Positions 1 to 8,084 of a stretch of 64,000 nt of DNA are shown here, piece by piece. Origin of the DNA: Aminobacter carboxidus (GTDB taxonomy: Bacteria > Pseudomonadota > Alphaproteobacteria > Rhizobiales > Rhizobiaceae); assembly GCF_014863355.1 (NCBI RefSeq), contig NZ_JACZEP010000005.1, positions 1 to 64,000 of the forward strand. The letters run 5' to 3'. Position 1 is the stretch's first letter. The number at the start of each line of letters is the position of its first letter. The position numbers were made by a program, and so were the translations under genes. Below the pieces are notes generated by a model. It did no database searches and had not been told where the DNA came from. It worked only from the letters and a program-made list of their open reading frames with translations.

Positions 1-2
1 CG

Positions 3-146
3 GGCTACCTCACCGAGGCGGCGCGCCGCGGCATCCCGCTGCTCGATGCCATGCAGCAATCGCAGCACCGCTCCGTCAGCCAGGCTTCGCACTACTACAA
101 CGACGCCGAACGCAAGCTCGGGCGTGCCGCGAGGCTCATCGTCTGA
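3..146 (+). CDS. Tyrosine recombinase/integrase, C-terminal end (partial)
   Basis: Frame 3 is open from the window edge to a TGA and gives 47 residues. The reading (TEAARRGIPLLDAMQQSQHR, then a Tyr-Tyr-Asn-Asp stretch) fits the C-terminal catalytic patch of phage-type integrases: the His-x-x-Arg-like helix followed by the nucleophilic tyrosine. The rest of the gene lies left of the window, so class and specificity cannot be judged. Its place beside a plasmid replication cassette and a truncated ATPase gene suggests a past insertion boundary. Confidence 0.7.
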   Translation, partial: GYLTEAARRGIPLLDAMQQSQHRSVSQASHYYNDAERKLGRAARLIV

Positions 147-185
147 CACAGCAGCCACGCCCAACGAACCTTTTTCCTTTCATTT

Positions 186-560
186 ATGGATCACTACTCC
201 ATGAATGCGAGGATGATCCCCCGCAGAATTGCCCCTGAAGTCATCGAACTGCTCGATACTTCGCCCGCCGTGACCCTCGCAGCCGCAGCCCCTACAGGCA
301 CCCGGTTGAATTTCTACCGGACGTCTGCCGGCGCCGAAATCGACGTTCTGCTGACCCTGCCCGGCTCTACTGTTTGGGCCATTGAGATCAAGCGCAGCCT
401 GGCACCCAAGGTCGAGAAGGGTTTCCACCTTGCAGCCGAAGACATCAAGCCCGACAGGCACATCGTCATCTACCCTGGGACCGAGACGTATCCTCTGCCA
501 CACGACGTCGAAGCCATGCCGCTGGCGGCAGTCGGCGCAGAGCTCGCAAAACTCGCCTGA
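186..560 (+). pseudogene. DUF4143/AAA ATPase C-terminal fragment
   Basis: The 124-residue reading carries the C-terminal signature of DUF4143-type ATPases: FYRTSAGAEIDVLL, then WAIEIKRSLAPKVEKGFH, a PD-(D/E)xK-like fold fragment. Full proteins are about 380-450 residues with an N-terminal P-loop domain, which is absent. The ATG at 186 lies downstream of a T-rich stretch and has no good ribosome binding site. I read it as a 5'-truncated remnant that probably lost its front half when the neighbouring integrase region was rearranged. A functional short protein is possible but unlikely. Confidence 0.6.
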
Positions 561-563
561 TAC

Positions 564-1775
564 TCACCCTGCCCTCGCCCGCACGTCACCTCCCCGACCA
601 CGCAGCAGCGCCATTAGCACCGGACCGATCGAGAATTCGCCGGCACAGGCTTTGGCTGTCAGGCTGCGCAGATAGCCACCCGGGCTGGAAATCGCTTCGC
701 CCTTCTGCAGCATCGCCGCCACCATGATCGCGGCATCCACCGCCCCCATCGCTTCACAGGCCTGGTTCCAGGCATCTGGACTGACACCGAGCGCGCCGCG
801 CACCAGATTTGCCGTTTCAACCAGATCCGCCCAGCCCGAAATACCGTTTCGTGCATAATCGGCAATGTCAGGGCAAGCGCGCAGCACCATGCCAAGCGGA
901 TAACCCGTTGGTGGCTGGCTCTTCGCCTCCAGTTTCACCGCAGCGGCCGTCCCTTGGCCTTTTTCGAGGCCGGGTTCAAATTCATGAAGGTGTGTATTTG
1001 AATTCTGTATGTGACGCTCGAAATGAGACTCATTGGCGCTTGTTTCTTCAGTTTTAACGTGACTTTCCAGCGTCTTGCGCACCTCCTGGGCAAGCAGGGC
1101 GAGATCTTCGGCAATCGGCTCAAGCTCAAGGCGGCTCGCCGTGCGTGGAATCGTGGCCGTGATCTCGCGATATTCGAGATGCAGGCGCTGCCAGTCGGCT
1201 GCTATGCCCTCTTCAAGGCCGAAGGCGATCATCTTGGCAATGTCACGGCGCAGGATGGTAATGCGCTCGCGTACCAGCAACAGTGCCCGCCGTTCAGACC
1301 TGACTGCCTCTGCCAGCCGCTCAAACTCTTTTGCCCGGGCCAGAAGCGGCGTCAGATCGAAGCCAAAGGCCTGCTCGATCGCCCCGTCATAGCCTTTGCG
1401 GGCGTAGCGCTTGCCATTGGGGCTGTCGCGGCGCACCACGAGGCCACAGTCGACAAGCACAGCGAGATGACGCCTGAGCGTCGCCGGCGCCATGCCATGC
1501 GCCCTGAGCGCCAGCTGGGTATTGGAAGGAAACACCACAAGCCCCTCCCCTTCCACGAGATCCGTGTCGGGATGAAAGCTCAGCAAAGCGTTGAGTACGG
1601 CAAGCGCGCGATCGCTGGCGCCAAGCAATCCCTTGGCCTCGCAGACGGCACGAAACACCTGCCATTTATTGGTACTGGCGCCAGGCGCGCAGCTGTCGGC
1701 CGCCATCTGACCTGCCACCATGGCAAGCGACAGCGATCGCCGCCCAAAGGGCGTCGTCGAAATATGCGGGTCCAT
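564..1775 (-). CDS. repC: RepC replication initiator
   Basis: Replication initiator of repABC replicons; in this family RepC acts in cis on an origin inside its own coding sequence. The N-terminus (MDPHISTTPFGRR) is the classic RepC opening. The ATG at 1775 is preferred over an upstream in-frame TTG at 1793 because AGAGGA sits six bases upstream of it. This gives 403 residues, normal for the family (about 400). The N-terminal half holds the winged-helix DNA-binding part (RAHGMAPATLRRHLAVLVDC) and the C-terminal half is helical. It is the last gene of the minus-strand operon repA-repB-repC, separated from repB by the counter-transcribed RNA. Confidence 0.95.
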   Translation of the reverse strand: MDPHISTTPFGRRSLSLAMVAGQMAADSCAPGASTNKWQVFRAVCEAKGLLGASDRALAVLNALLSFHPDTDLVEGEGLVVFPSNTQLALRAHGMAPATLRRHLAVLVDCGLVVRRDSPNGKRYARKGYDGAIEQAFGFDLTPLLARAKEFERLAEAVRSERRALLLVRERITILRRDIAKMIAFGLEEGIAADWQRLHLEYREITATIPRTASRLELEPIAEDLALLAQEVRKTLESHVKTEETSANESHFERHIQNSNTHLHEFEPGLEKGQGTAAAVKLEAKSQPPTGYPLGMVLRACPDIADYARNGISGWADLVETANLVRGALGVSPDAWNQACEAMGAVDAAIMVAAMLQKGEAISSPGGYLRSLTAKACAGEFSIGPVLMALLRGRGGDVRARAG

Positions 1776-1835
1776 AATTCCTCTGCCTTTCAATGAGGCA
1801 AAAGAAATCTGCTCACCTGTTAGGTGCCGTGACTC

Positions 1836-1864
1836 TTGACAGTGATTCGGGGAAATGCGATTCT
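1836..1864 (+). promoter_or_regulatory. Promoter of the counter-transcribed RNA
   Basis: TTGACA (1836-1841) is followed after 17 bases by GATTCT (1859-1864), on the strand opposite the rep genes and in the repB-repC gap, where repABC ctRNA promoters always lie. The -35 is perfect and the -10 is weak. Confidence 0.6.
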
Positions 1865-1865
1865 C

Positions 1866-1922
1866 TAGTTGTTCAGGCTATGAGAAGGGCTTCCACGACG
1901 GCAACGTTTGGGGGCCTTTTTC
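1866..1922 (+). ncRNA. Counter-transcribed antisense RNA (ctRNA) of repABC
   Basis: A short antisense RNA in the repB-repC interval represses RepC synthesis in repABC plasmids and is an incompatibility determinant. Here a perfect -35 box opens a stretch that ends in a hairpin, AAGGGCTTCC (1885-1894) pairing with GGGGGCCTTT (1910-1919) through G-U pairs, followed by a T-rich run. That is the expected single-stem intrinsic terminator. The size of about 55 bases fits known ctRNAs. Ends are inferred. Confidence 0.65.
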
Positions 1923-1930
1923 TTTTGCGT

Positions 1931-2956
1931 TCAGTCTCCTGTTTTCGCCTTTTCAGACCTGTACGTCTCGTACAGGCGCTCGAGATTGCCTGCGATCCAG
2001 CCGCCGAAGCCGGCTGCACCCTTGTTCCTTAGCGCGAGCGTGTAGGTGGTGCCGCTCGCCTTTGTAGTAGCGCTCACCAACCTGTCCGCGGCCTCCCATC
2101 GGCCAGTTTGTCCGGAGGGCGGTGCTTTGGTCTCTTTCTTCGTCAACTCCCGGAACACGAACTGGAAGCGCGCATCGCTGCTCTCGCTCTTGAGATCTGC
2201 TTGAGCGAGATGTGACAAAAGCGATGGTATCGCCGACGGCTTGATCGCTTCCACGAGATCCATCCAACGGCGGCGTCCAACTTCAGGTGCCGGCCCTATG
2301 GCTTCGATCAACTCAAATGGAATTGCACGCACGACGCCGATCAGCTTGGACAACGCACTCTTGTCGACGCCAAGAGCAGACATGATGACCTCTCGTGAAA
2401 ACGAGCGGTCCTCGAGACGGGCCGCAAACAGCGCCCGCTCGATGAAAGACAGATTGGTCCGCGCATTGTTTTCCTGGCCCTGGCTGACGACCAATTCATC
2501 ATCGGAAAGTTTCCGGACAACGGCACGAACTTTGAGCCCAAGCTGCGAAACCGCGGCCAACCTGCGATGGCCATACGCCACCTGATAGCGCTCTTTAGCA
2601 TCAGGGTGCGGGCGAACAAGGATCGGCACCTGTTGACCGTGGTCCCTGATCTGCTCCACCAATTGAGCGAGTTCTACGGCATCCATCTCCAGCCGGTCAC
2701 GCACAATCGATGCATCGATCAGCGACGTGTCCAGCTCGATGACCGTATGCCCCTCGGCCATTTGACGCTCAAGATCGTTTGCGCGTTCCACCTTCTGAGT
2801 GATGTTTCCCAATGTCTTTGCGATGCCACCCACCGGGGACGCATGGCGCGTGTTTGAGGGAACCAGCCCTGCGATCGGCCGGGACGCCGACAGCGTCTCG
2901 GCCGGCCTCAGTGGCGCGGTGCTTTCGGACACTTCGATGAGATTCTTTCGAGCCAT
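1931..2956 (-). CDS. repB: RepB, ParB-family centromere-binding protein
   Basis: Plasmid partition protein that binds parS palindromes and works with the RepA ATPase. The 341-residue reading has the ParB N-terminal nuclease-like domain (VPILVRPHPDAKERYQVAYG, then HRRLAA), the QENNARTNLSFIERA stretch, a central helix-turn-helix (EVIMSALGVDKSALSKLIG) and a C-terminal dimerisation part. The ATG at 2956 overlaps the repA stop as TAATG, implying translational coupling; the in-frame GTG at 2971 is less likely. Its expected targets are the GTTGTCCGCGGACAAC copies upstream of repA. Confidence 0.93.
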   Translation of the reverse strand: MARKNLIEVSESTAPLRPAETLSASRPIAGLVPSNTRHASPVGGIAKTLGNITQKVERANDLERQMAEGHTVIELDTSLIDASIVRDRLEMDAVELAQLVEQIRDHGQQVPILVRPHPDAKERYQVAYGHRRLAAVSQLGLKVRAVVRKLSDDELVVSQGQENNARTNLSFIERALFAARLEDRSFSREVIMSALGVDKSALSKLIGVVRAIPFELIEAIGPAPEVGRRRWMDLVEAIKPSAIPSLLSHLAQADLKSESSDARFQFVFRELTKKETKAPPSGQTGRWEAADRLVSATTKASGTTYTLALRNKGAAGFGGWIAGNLERLYETYRSEKAKTGD

Positions 2957-4146
2957 TATTTCCGGCCCCACGTGCTCTTGAGGAGACTTTCTATTTCGGA
3001 ATTGACCTGGTTGAGCGACTCCATGGCACGGTCGTAGGTACCACGCGTAAACTGCGCCCTGTCGACTTCATAAAGCGTTTGCTTGGTAACCCCCGCATCA
3101 GAGATGGCAGTGGACTTGAGCATCGGGTGCTGGAGCATGCGCGTTCCGAAGATACCCCGCATGAACCCCGTCATCTGGCTTTGCGGCCCATCGTTGGGTT
3201 CAAAACGTGTAACGAGGTAGCGCATCCAGTCGTAGCTTGTGCGACCACCCGCTTTTTCGACGACTTCCATCAGTTCGCTGGTCATGGCGAGGAACTGGCT
3301 CATCGACATGACGTCAAGCATTTGCGGATGCACAGTGATCAACACCGACGTGGCCGCACAGAGAGCCGACATCGTCAAAAAGCCCAGCTGCGGCGGGCAG
3401 TCGATTACGACGACATCGTAAAGCGACTCGATGGGGGCGAGGGCCTCGCCGATTCGGGCAAAGAACATCGATTCCGCCGTTCCCCTGGCAATCGCCGTCG
3501 GCGTTTCGTGCTCGAACTCCATGAGTTCAAGATTGCCTGGAACAATATGCAGATTGGGGGTGTAGGTTGCCCGGACGATGTCGGAGATCGGCCGCGGATT
3601 GTCGTATCGGATCGCACCGTAAAGGGTCTCTCCTTCGCCGACATCCAGTTCAGGCTGATGCCCAAACAGCGCCGAAAGGGACGCCTGCGGGTCAAGGTCG
3701 ATCGCGAGAACCCGATAGCCACGTATGGCAAGAAACTGAGCAAGGTGCGCCGACGTCGTGGTCTTTGCCGAGCCGCCCTTGAAATTCATGACGGCTACAA
3801 CCTGGAGCTTCTCACCAGGGCGCCGTACCGGCACATATTTTTGCGAGCCATTCTTTTCGTCGAGAGTCACGCGAATACGGTTCATATCATCGGGAGTGTA
3901 CAGGCGCCGGCCGTTGGCCATTGGCTCGGGCCCATACCCCTCGCCTGCTACCTGACGGAGATAACCCTCCGCAATACCGATGTAATGAGCAGCCTCGGCT
4001 GGAGCAAACTGCCGGATCGTCTTCTGGGAAGTTGGCGGGAATATCTTCTGTTGGTGCAGCTGCAGCTGCCGTGACAGTTCCCGCGAATCCGCAGACAACG
4101 TCGACGGAAGGTGCTCCTGCTCGTGGCCAATCTTGCTATGCATCAT
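2956..4146 (-). CDS. repA: RepA, ParA-family partition ATPase
   Basis: Partition ATPase and, with RepB, autorepressor of the repABC operon. It has 396 residues: an N-terminal DNA-binding region with a MerR-like helix (APAEAAHYIGIAEGYLRQVA) and a ParA core with the deviant Walker A motif MNFKGGSAKTTT, DLDPQASLSALFG, and the Walker B-like VVIDCPPQLG. It is the first gene of the operon. The start ATG at 4146 is followed by a second ATG at 4143. A sigma70-like promoter and an inverted repeat lie just upstream. Confidence 0.95.
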   Translation of the reverse strand: MMHSKIGHEQEHLPSTLSADSRELSRQLQLHQQKIFPPTSQKTIRQFAPAEAAHYIGIAEGYLRQVAGEGYGPEPMANGRRLYTPDDMNRIRVTLDEKNGSQKYVPVRRPGEKLQVVAVMNFKGGSAKTTTSAHLAQFLAIRGYRVLAIDLDPQASLSALFGHQPELDVGEGETLYGAIRYDNPRPISDIVRATYTPNLHIVPGNLELMEFEHETPTAIARGTAESMFFARIGEALAPIESLYDVVVIDCPPQLGFLTMSALCAATSVLITVHPQMLDVMSMSQFLAMTSELMEVVEKAGGRTSYDWMRYLVTRFEPNDGPQSQMTGFMRGIFGTRMLQHPMLKSTAISDAGVTKQTLYEVDRAQFTRGTYDRAMESLNQVNSEIESLLKSTWGRK

Positions 4147-4157
4147 CCCGTGAACCC

Positions 4158-4199
4158 TGAACTGCGCATTTCGCGAAAAAATAAAACAAACTGCGCAGT
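4158..4199. promoter_or_regulatory. Candidate RepA/RepB operator in front of repA
   Basis: AACTGCGCA occurs twice, 30 bases apart (4160-4168 and 4189-4197). The second copy extends to the perfect palindrome ACTGCGCAGT (4190-4199), just downstream of the predicted -10 box. A site here would suit the known autorepression of repABC operons; the binding protein is inferred. Confidence 0.45.
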
Positions 4200-4202
4200 C
4201 AG

Positions 4203-4232
4203 AGTATGGCCCGATTCGTGAAGATTTGACAA
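4203..4232 (-). promoter_or_regulatory. repABC promoter
   Basis: Read on the minus strand, TTGTCA (4232-4227) is followed after 18 bases by CATACT (4208-4203), about 55 bases upstream of the repA start. It matches five and four of six consensus positions. Confidence 0.5.
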
Positions 4233-4374
4233 ACGCTTAACCATAAACGCTCAAGTACCAGGCGGACGGCCATCGCACTGCTGAAGGAGATGGTCGACGC
4301 TGCTCAACTGGCGCCTCCTTCAAGCCCCCTGCTTGAAAGTGGCTTTGCCACGCAAGATTGCCCTCCCCCAAGAA

Positions 4375-4390
4375 GTCGTCCGCGGACAAC
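4375..4390. promoter_or_regulatory. parS site 1 (one mismatch)
   Basis: GTCGTCCGCGGACAAC; the left arm has C for T at position 3. It is the site nearest repA. Confidence 0.75.
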
Positions 4391-4494
4391 ACGGCTCTTT
4401 TCGGGCGACGAAACTGCTCCGGCAAACCGGCGGACGCATCAGAAATCCGGCATTTCACTGCTCAGCCCAAGCCGGTCGGCTCGCGCCTCGAAAA

Positions 4495-4510
4495 GTTGTC
4501 CGCGGACAAC
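4495..4510. promoter_or_regulatory. parS site 2 (perfect)
   Basis: GTTGTCCGCGGACAAC, a perfect 16-bp palindrome fitting the repABC parS consensus, 120 bases from site 1. Confidence 0.85.
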
Positions 4511-4614
4511 CCGGCACTGTCCCGGCAACGACACAGCTCCGGCTACCGTCGGCCGCGCTCAAGTTCCGGCATTTCACTTTCAGCCAAAAGCGCCGGTCGG
4601 TTCGCGCTTCCCAA

Positions 4615-4630
4615 GCTACACTCGTTCAAC
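4615..4630. repeat. Decayed parS position
   Basis: GCTACACTCGTTCAAC keeps 9 of 16 positions and lies exactly where the A/B unit periodicity predicts a site (120 after site 2, 101 before the next), flanked by unit sequence. Read as a relic; binding is unlikely. Confidence 0.4.
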
Positions 4631-4715
4631 GCGATCACGAGATCGCACTCTCTTGGAGTGTCAACCGTTCACATTGTGAGCGCTTCCGCACAGGACTAGC
4701 GGGTGCGTCTGAAAA

Positions 4716-4731
4716 GTCGTCCGCTGACAGC
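4716..4731. promoter_or_regulatory. parS site 3 (degenerate)
   Basis: GTCGTCCGCTGACAGC, three mismatches to the perfect palindrome, preceded by the usual GTGCGTCTGAAAA flank. Confidence 0.5.
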
Positions 4732-4814
4732 GCCATCACAACGACGGCACTCCGTTCGGGAATGCAAAATCGCTCACATTGGGAGGCATTGAACAAGCGG
4801 CCGCCATCTGAAAA

Positions 4815-4830
4815 GTTGTCCGCGGACAAC
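4815..4830. promoter_or_regulatory. parS site 4 (perfect)
   Basis: Perfect GTTGTCCGCGGACAAC, flanked by the B-unit end CATCTGAAAA and the A-unit start TCGGCTCTTTGCCAGCGATG. Confidence 0.85.
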
Positions 4831-4937
4831 TCGGCTCTTTGCCAGCGATGAGGGTGGTCCCGCCCGTCGGCGGCAGCGCTTCGAGAAGCGGCGTTTCGGC
4901 GCTCGGCCAAAGGCGCCGGGCAGCGCGCGCTTCACAA

Positions 4938-4953
4938 GTTGTCCGCGGACAAC
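4938..4953. promoter_or_regulatory. parS site 5 (perfect)
   Basis: Perfect GTTGTCCGCGGACAAC after the A-unit end GCGCGCTTCACAA. Confidence 0.85.
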
Positions 4954-5034
4954 TCCATCACAAGATCGCGCTCTGTTGGTATGCACCCGTCCACATTGGA
5001 GCTTCCACACAGGGCGAGGGGGTGCGTCTGAAAA

Positions 5035-5050
5035 GTTGTCCGCGGACAAC
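5035..5050. promoter_or_regulatory. parS site 6 (perfect)
   Basis: Perfect GTTGTCCGCGGACAAC, 97 bases after site 5, at a B-to-A unit junction. Confidence 0.85.
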
Positions 5051-5151
5051 TCGACTCATTGCCAGCGATGAGGCGGCCCGCCCTACCGGCAGCAGCGGTC
5101 GAGATCCGGCGTTTCGGCAGCCAAAGACGCCGGGCGGCGCGCGCTTCACAA

Positions 5152-5167
5152 GTAGTCCGCGGACAAC
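5152..5167. promoter_or_regulatory. parS site 7 (one mismatch)
   Basis: GTAGTCCGCGGACAAC; A replaces T at position 3. It follows an A unit 117 bases after site 6. Confidence 0.75.
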
Positions 5168-5321
5168 TGCAAACCGATGGGCCCGCCTGGAACTCGCACT
5201 GCATCACTCAAGTTCGAGGCTGCCGCTCACGGGAGGCAGCCGCGATGGACGTTGGCACCGTCAAAGGCCTCCACACGGCACCTCGGGCGCGGGCCAGCTC
5301 CCTACTGCACATTCTTCTATA

Positions 5322-5337
5322 GCTAGCCGCGGACAAC
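5322..5337. promoter_or_regulatory. parS site 8 (half-site)
   Basis: GCTAGCCGCGGACAAC keeps the right arm intact and has three changes in the left arm. Confidence 0.5.
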
Positions 5338-5555
5338 CACCACCGGTTTAGCAATCGTCATGCGCGCGCAACGATCAGATTGGCGCAGCAAGGACTGGCG
5401 ATTGTGCCGCAGTCAACTGGCAACCACATTCCAGGAAGTGGCGTAGCAGCGGCCGGCATTTCGACACTCAGCCAGAGCGCCAGAGGCGACGGCCCTCAAG
5501 GAATTCGGATCGATCAAGTTCGAGGTCGCCACTGGTAGGAGGAGCCACGCAGAAA

Positions 5556-5571
5556 GTTGTCCGCGGACAAC
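5556..5571. promoter_or_regulatory. parS site 9 (perfect)
   Basis: Perfect GTTGTCCGCGGACAAC in the less regular outer part of the array. Confidence 0.85.
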
Positions 5572-5689
5572 TTTGCACGCCCCCGCCTTACGCAGACCTC
5601 ATTCGGAACTCGGACCAACATAGGACTCCTCTTCAGGAGTTGTGCGTCGATCGGTAGGGGTGGGTGTCGGGAAGTTCTGCGATTGAAAA

Positions 5690-5705
5690 GTTGTCCGCGG
5701 ACAAC
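5690..5705. promoter_or_regulatory. parS site 10 (perfect)
   Basis: Perfect GTTGTCCGCGGACAAC, the outermost site, preceded by GATTGAAAA. Confidence 0.85.
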
Positions 5706-5892
5706 TTCTCCGTCAAATGCCCGCAGGCATCATATTTGGAGCCCACACCATCGCCTAGCCATCTTGACGAGCAGCGGGGCAAAGCACTGGACCCAAAGCG
5801 AAACATCTCGGTCTGCCGAAGCGATCGAATGAGAATGTTTGGAGCTCAACCAGCCCCCACTACGTGCAGGGAAGGGCAGGCCAACACCGGGC

Positions 5893-5967
5893 CTATCGAA
5901 GGCCAAAAAACGATAAGATTGCCAAAACAATCACGACCAAACCGACCAGATAAATGATGTTGTTCAT
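5893..5967 (-). CDS. 24-residue membrane peptide
   Basis: The ATG at 5967 has a strong ribosome site (GGGAGGAACCAAG) and opens a 24-codon reading that is almost one membrane helix: MNNIIYLVGLVVIV, then FFGLR and TAG. Tiny one-helix peptides of this type are common in Rhizobiales; their role is unknown to me. A perfect EcfG-type promoter ends 41 bases upstream, so stress induction is likely. The hydrophobic run and the fitting promoter argue that it is real despite its size. Confidence 0.7.
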   Translation of the reverse strand: MNNIIYLVGLVVIVLAILSFFGLR

Positions 5968-6553
5968 CTTGGTTCCTCCCGGTGTCCTTGACGGACGACG
6001 TGGCCACAACGCGACGCGGTGCTCGAAGTTCCAGACACACGAGCGTCGGCGTCGTAGAATGCAAAGGGACACGCAAGACGGCGCCGCTCAGCGCCAGACC
6101 ACTGATCCTCGGAACTCCAAAAAGGGCGGCGCCGCGAGATGTGCCGTCGACATCACGATCCGCTCAGTTCCACGGTCCGACGTGGATGGTGAGAGCGCCT
6201 TTTGGCGACATCTCTGCTCGGGCAGCGGTTCACCTGATGTCGAGCTGACCGACCTGCTGCCCCACGAGGTGGCATGTGAGCCTCCCGCATAGAACAAAGC
6301 GCCCCAGGCGCTACGGGTCCGCACGGAAGTTTCGATCCGGGCCTATTGAAGGATCTCCCATTGCTGAATACCGCGGCCAAGCCAGGTGCTTGCCTACCAT
6401 TTTCACTCAGCAGGGGGCTTGCACCGCGTCCGATGGCGCCCTGGCGGTAGTCCAGTTGCGCGCTTCCAAATCCGTCGCGACATCGGCGCGCCAACTGCGA
6501 CAAACCCACCTTGCGCCCAATGCCGACATTGCCTTCCCTCCCTATCGGAGAGC
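5968..6553. other. Intergenic stretch without a convincing gene
   Basis: Apart from the EcfG-type promoter at 6008-6032, I see no supported gene. CCTTCAATAGGCCCGG (minus strand, near 6349) repeats 15 of 16 bases of the end of the 24-residue peptide gene, which hints at a decayed duplicate. Confidence 0.5.
6008..6032 (-). promoter_or_regulatory. EcfG-type promoter (24-residue peptide)
   Basis: On the minus strand, GGAAC (6032-6028), 16 bases, CGTT (6011-6008), a perfect match to the alphaproteobacterial general-stress sigma EcfG/RpoE2 consensus. Confidence 0.7.
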
Positions 6554-6841
6554 CTAATGCGTGAGTTGCTCCGTTTCAGCTTTCTCAAGCACAATTACGT
6601 TTCCTGTCGCCTGAGCCATATCGAGCGCTACGCTCAGGATATCTTCCAAGGCGACATTTTCATTCGGATTGTCATTCTGAACACGATCGGCGATTTGCAC
6701 GATGTTGATCTGCCCGTCAGACCTTGCAGCGTCGATGGCGAGCGAAATTTGCTTCATTAGCGATGGAGACAGAGCGCGCATTTGGACTATTCCTTTTGTC
6801 GCGCCAGTGTCCCTCATTTCCGGGGCGTCGACAAGGCGCAT
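6554..6841 (-). CDS. Hypothetical helical protein, 95 residues
   Basis: No family recognised. The start is set at the ATG at 6841 rather than the upstream TTG at 6865. The reading is soluble and helical, with an acidic centre (IVQIADRVQNDNPNENVALE) resembling small ribbon- or helix-rich regulators. No cysteine pairs, signal peptide or membrane segment. It stands alone, divergent from the ribbon-helix-helix-like gene at 7032. Confidence 0.5.
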   Translation of the reverse strand: MRLVDAPEMRDTGATKGIVQMRALSPSLMKQISLAIDAARSDGQINIVQIADRVQNDNPNENVALEDILSVALDMAQATGNVIVLEKAETEQLTH

Positions 6842-7031
6842 ACGCGAAATCTTTCGTAAAATCAAAGAGTTAGCCAGTAGCTAGATTGGCGTGCAAAAAT
6901 CATTTTGGTGCTTGCTAGCCGATGGGCTCGTCGGCACGCAGTTAGCCTATAGCGGTCTTGACCTGATTACCGCAACTTACGATATTAACGCCACTTACTC
7001 ATTTGGTGTCTTAAACGGGGTAGAGGGCACA

Positions 7032-7265
7032 ATGGCTGAGCTTGAGCGTGGCGAGCGTCTTCAGGTAATGCTCAATTCCGAGGAGTTGTCGGCGGTAGAG
7101 GATTTTCGCTTCCATAAGCGAATGCCAAGCCGCGCTGCCGCAGTTCGTGAACTACTGCGTCGAGGCCTCTTGTCGGAAGGTTTTATGTCAGCCGACGCCG
7201 GAGCCAAGTCTCAGGATTTCGGGGTTCTGTCATCGAACGGCGAGGGCAACGAGTCCGCAGGATAG
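7032..7265 (+). CDS. Ribbon-helix-helix-like small protein
   Basis: The ATG at 7032 (AGAGGG upstream) gives 77 residues. The N-terminus, ERLQVMLNSEELSAVEDFRF then KRMPSRAAAVRELLRRGL, has the beta-strand plus two-helix pattern of ribbon-helix-helix/CopG-like DNA-binding proteins, and near-identical small proteins are widespread in Rhizobiales. A longer reading from 6891 lacks a ribosome site. There is no toxin gene next to it, so an antitoxin role is not supported. Target unknown. Confidence 0.65.
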   Translation: MAELERGERLQVMLNSEELSAVEDFRFHKRMPSRAAAVRELLRRGLLSEGFMSADAGAKSQDFGVLSSNGEGNESAG

Positions 7266-7447
7266 CGTCAGCAGCTCTCTTCTTAGACACAGCGGCCGAG
7301 CGGCTGCGGATGAGCGACATCGCGAGAGCGGACTGAGCCGGCGCATCTGTTAACCGAAAACAAACCATGCCGGGGGCAAGATCAGGTTCCGCGGATATGT
7401 GTTGAGTACCGCGGGCTCTTTGACCTTAGAGGGCCTTGGTCTAGTTT

Positions 7448-7753
7448 TTAGGCCAAGATTCCGCCGCGTCCATTTCGAGGGACGATCATCCACGGCTCAA
7501 TTGACACCGGCGCCTGCTCCAGAATGCCCGCCGACCGTGCAAAACAATGCAGGGCATTGCGGGCGCCGTCCAAGTGAAGTCGCTCTTCACGAACCGCCTG
7601 GCAAGCGCGAAAAGCCGATTGGTAGATTGGGCCGCGCCTACTTTCTGGCCATGCGGCCAAGAAAGCCAACGCGTCATCGATGCTTTCAAGCTCGTGGATC
7701 AACTTCTTGTCGTCGCGCACGAAAATGGACCGATCAAAGGCATGGACTTTCAC
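7448..7753 (-). CDS. DUF982 protein (copy 1)
   Basis: 101 residues from a GTG at 7753 placed by GGGAG six bases upstream. It shows the DUF982 pattern: DDALAFLAAWPESRRGPIYQ, then ACQAVREERLHLDGARNALH. DUF982 proteins are about 80 residues, frequent in multiple copies in Mesorhizobium and Rhizobium, and of unknown function. This one has a C-terminal extension of about 15 residues. A second DUF982 gene (7848-8084) lies just upstream on the same strand. Confidence 0.75.
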   Translation of the reverse strand: MKVHAFDRSIFVRDDKKLIHELESIDDALAFLAAWPESRRGPIYQSAFRACQAVREERLHLDGARNALHCFARSAGILEQAPVSIEPWMIVPRNGRGGILA

Positions 7754-7847
7754 GACATTCTCCCTTGATTGCCCGCTTATCGCTGACGAGCTTGAAGGCA
7801 TTCCGTTACGTCATTTTGGCGAAAAAGTGGCGGATTGGCACCCTCGA

Positions 7848-8084
7848 TCAATAAGTCTGGTCGACCAGTATGCCGGCTTCGCGGCAGAAGTTTTCGAATG
7901 CCAGTCGTGCCCCCGCGCTTGACCCTTCGACCAGCCCCTCTAATGCCTGGTTCGCAAGGTAATAGAACGTGCCTCGTCGATCGAAAGGCCAATCAGTCAG
8001 TAGGGCGGCAGCCTCTTCGATAGAGCTGATCCGACGGAGCGACAACGCACCGCCCCTAACCCAGATTGCCGGTACCAAATCCAT
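7848..8084 (-). CDS. DUF982 protein (copy 2)
   Basis: 78 residues starting MDLVPAIWVRGG. The family marks SSIEEAAALLTDWPFDRRG and ARLAFENFCREAGIL are clear. The start ATG at 8084 has only a weak ribosome site; a longer in-frame reading to 8294 exists but its extra residues are unlike the family. It shares strand with copy 1, 94 bases away. Function unknown. Confidence 0.7.
   Translation of the reverse strand: MDLVPAIWVRGGALSLRRISSIEEAAALLTDWPFDRRGTFYYLANQALEGLVEGSSAGARLAFENFCREAGILVDQTY

Larger units (their letters stand above)
4375..5705. repeat. parS array in diverged tandem repeat units
   Basis: Non-coding stretch upstream of repA holding ten 16-bp palindromes of the repABC parS type (GTTnnCnGCnGnnAAC) and one decayed position. 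Six are perfect GTTGTCCGCGGACAAC, two have one mismatch and two have three. The spacers fall into two related families: A, about 120 bases site to site (shared GCCAGCGATGAG, GGCGTTTCGGC, GCGCGCTTCACAAG), and B, about 98 bases (shared CCATCACAA, TCACATTG, GTGCGTCTGAAAA). The order is A-A-B-B-A-B-A and then irregular. No convincing gene lies here. It is the expected centromere for RepB. Confidence 0.85.

Noticed and set aside
1011-1796. Long plus-strand reading opposite repC
   Set aside because: Arg/His-rich composition with no family signal; antisense shadow of repC.
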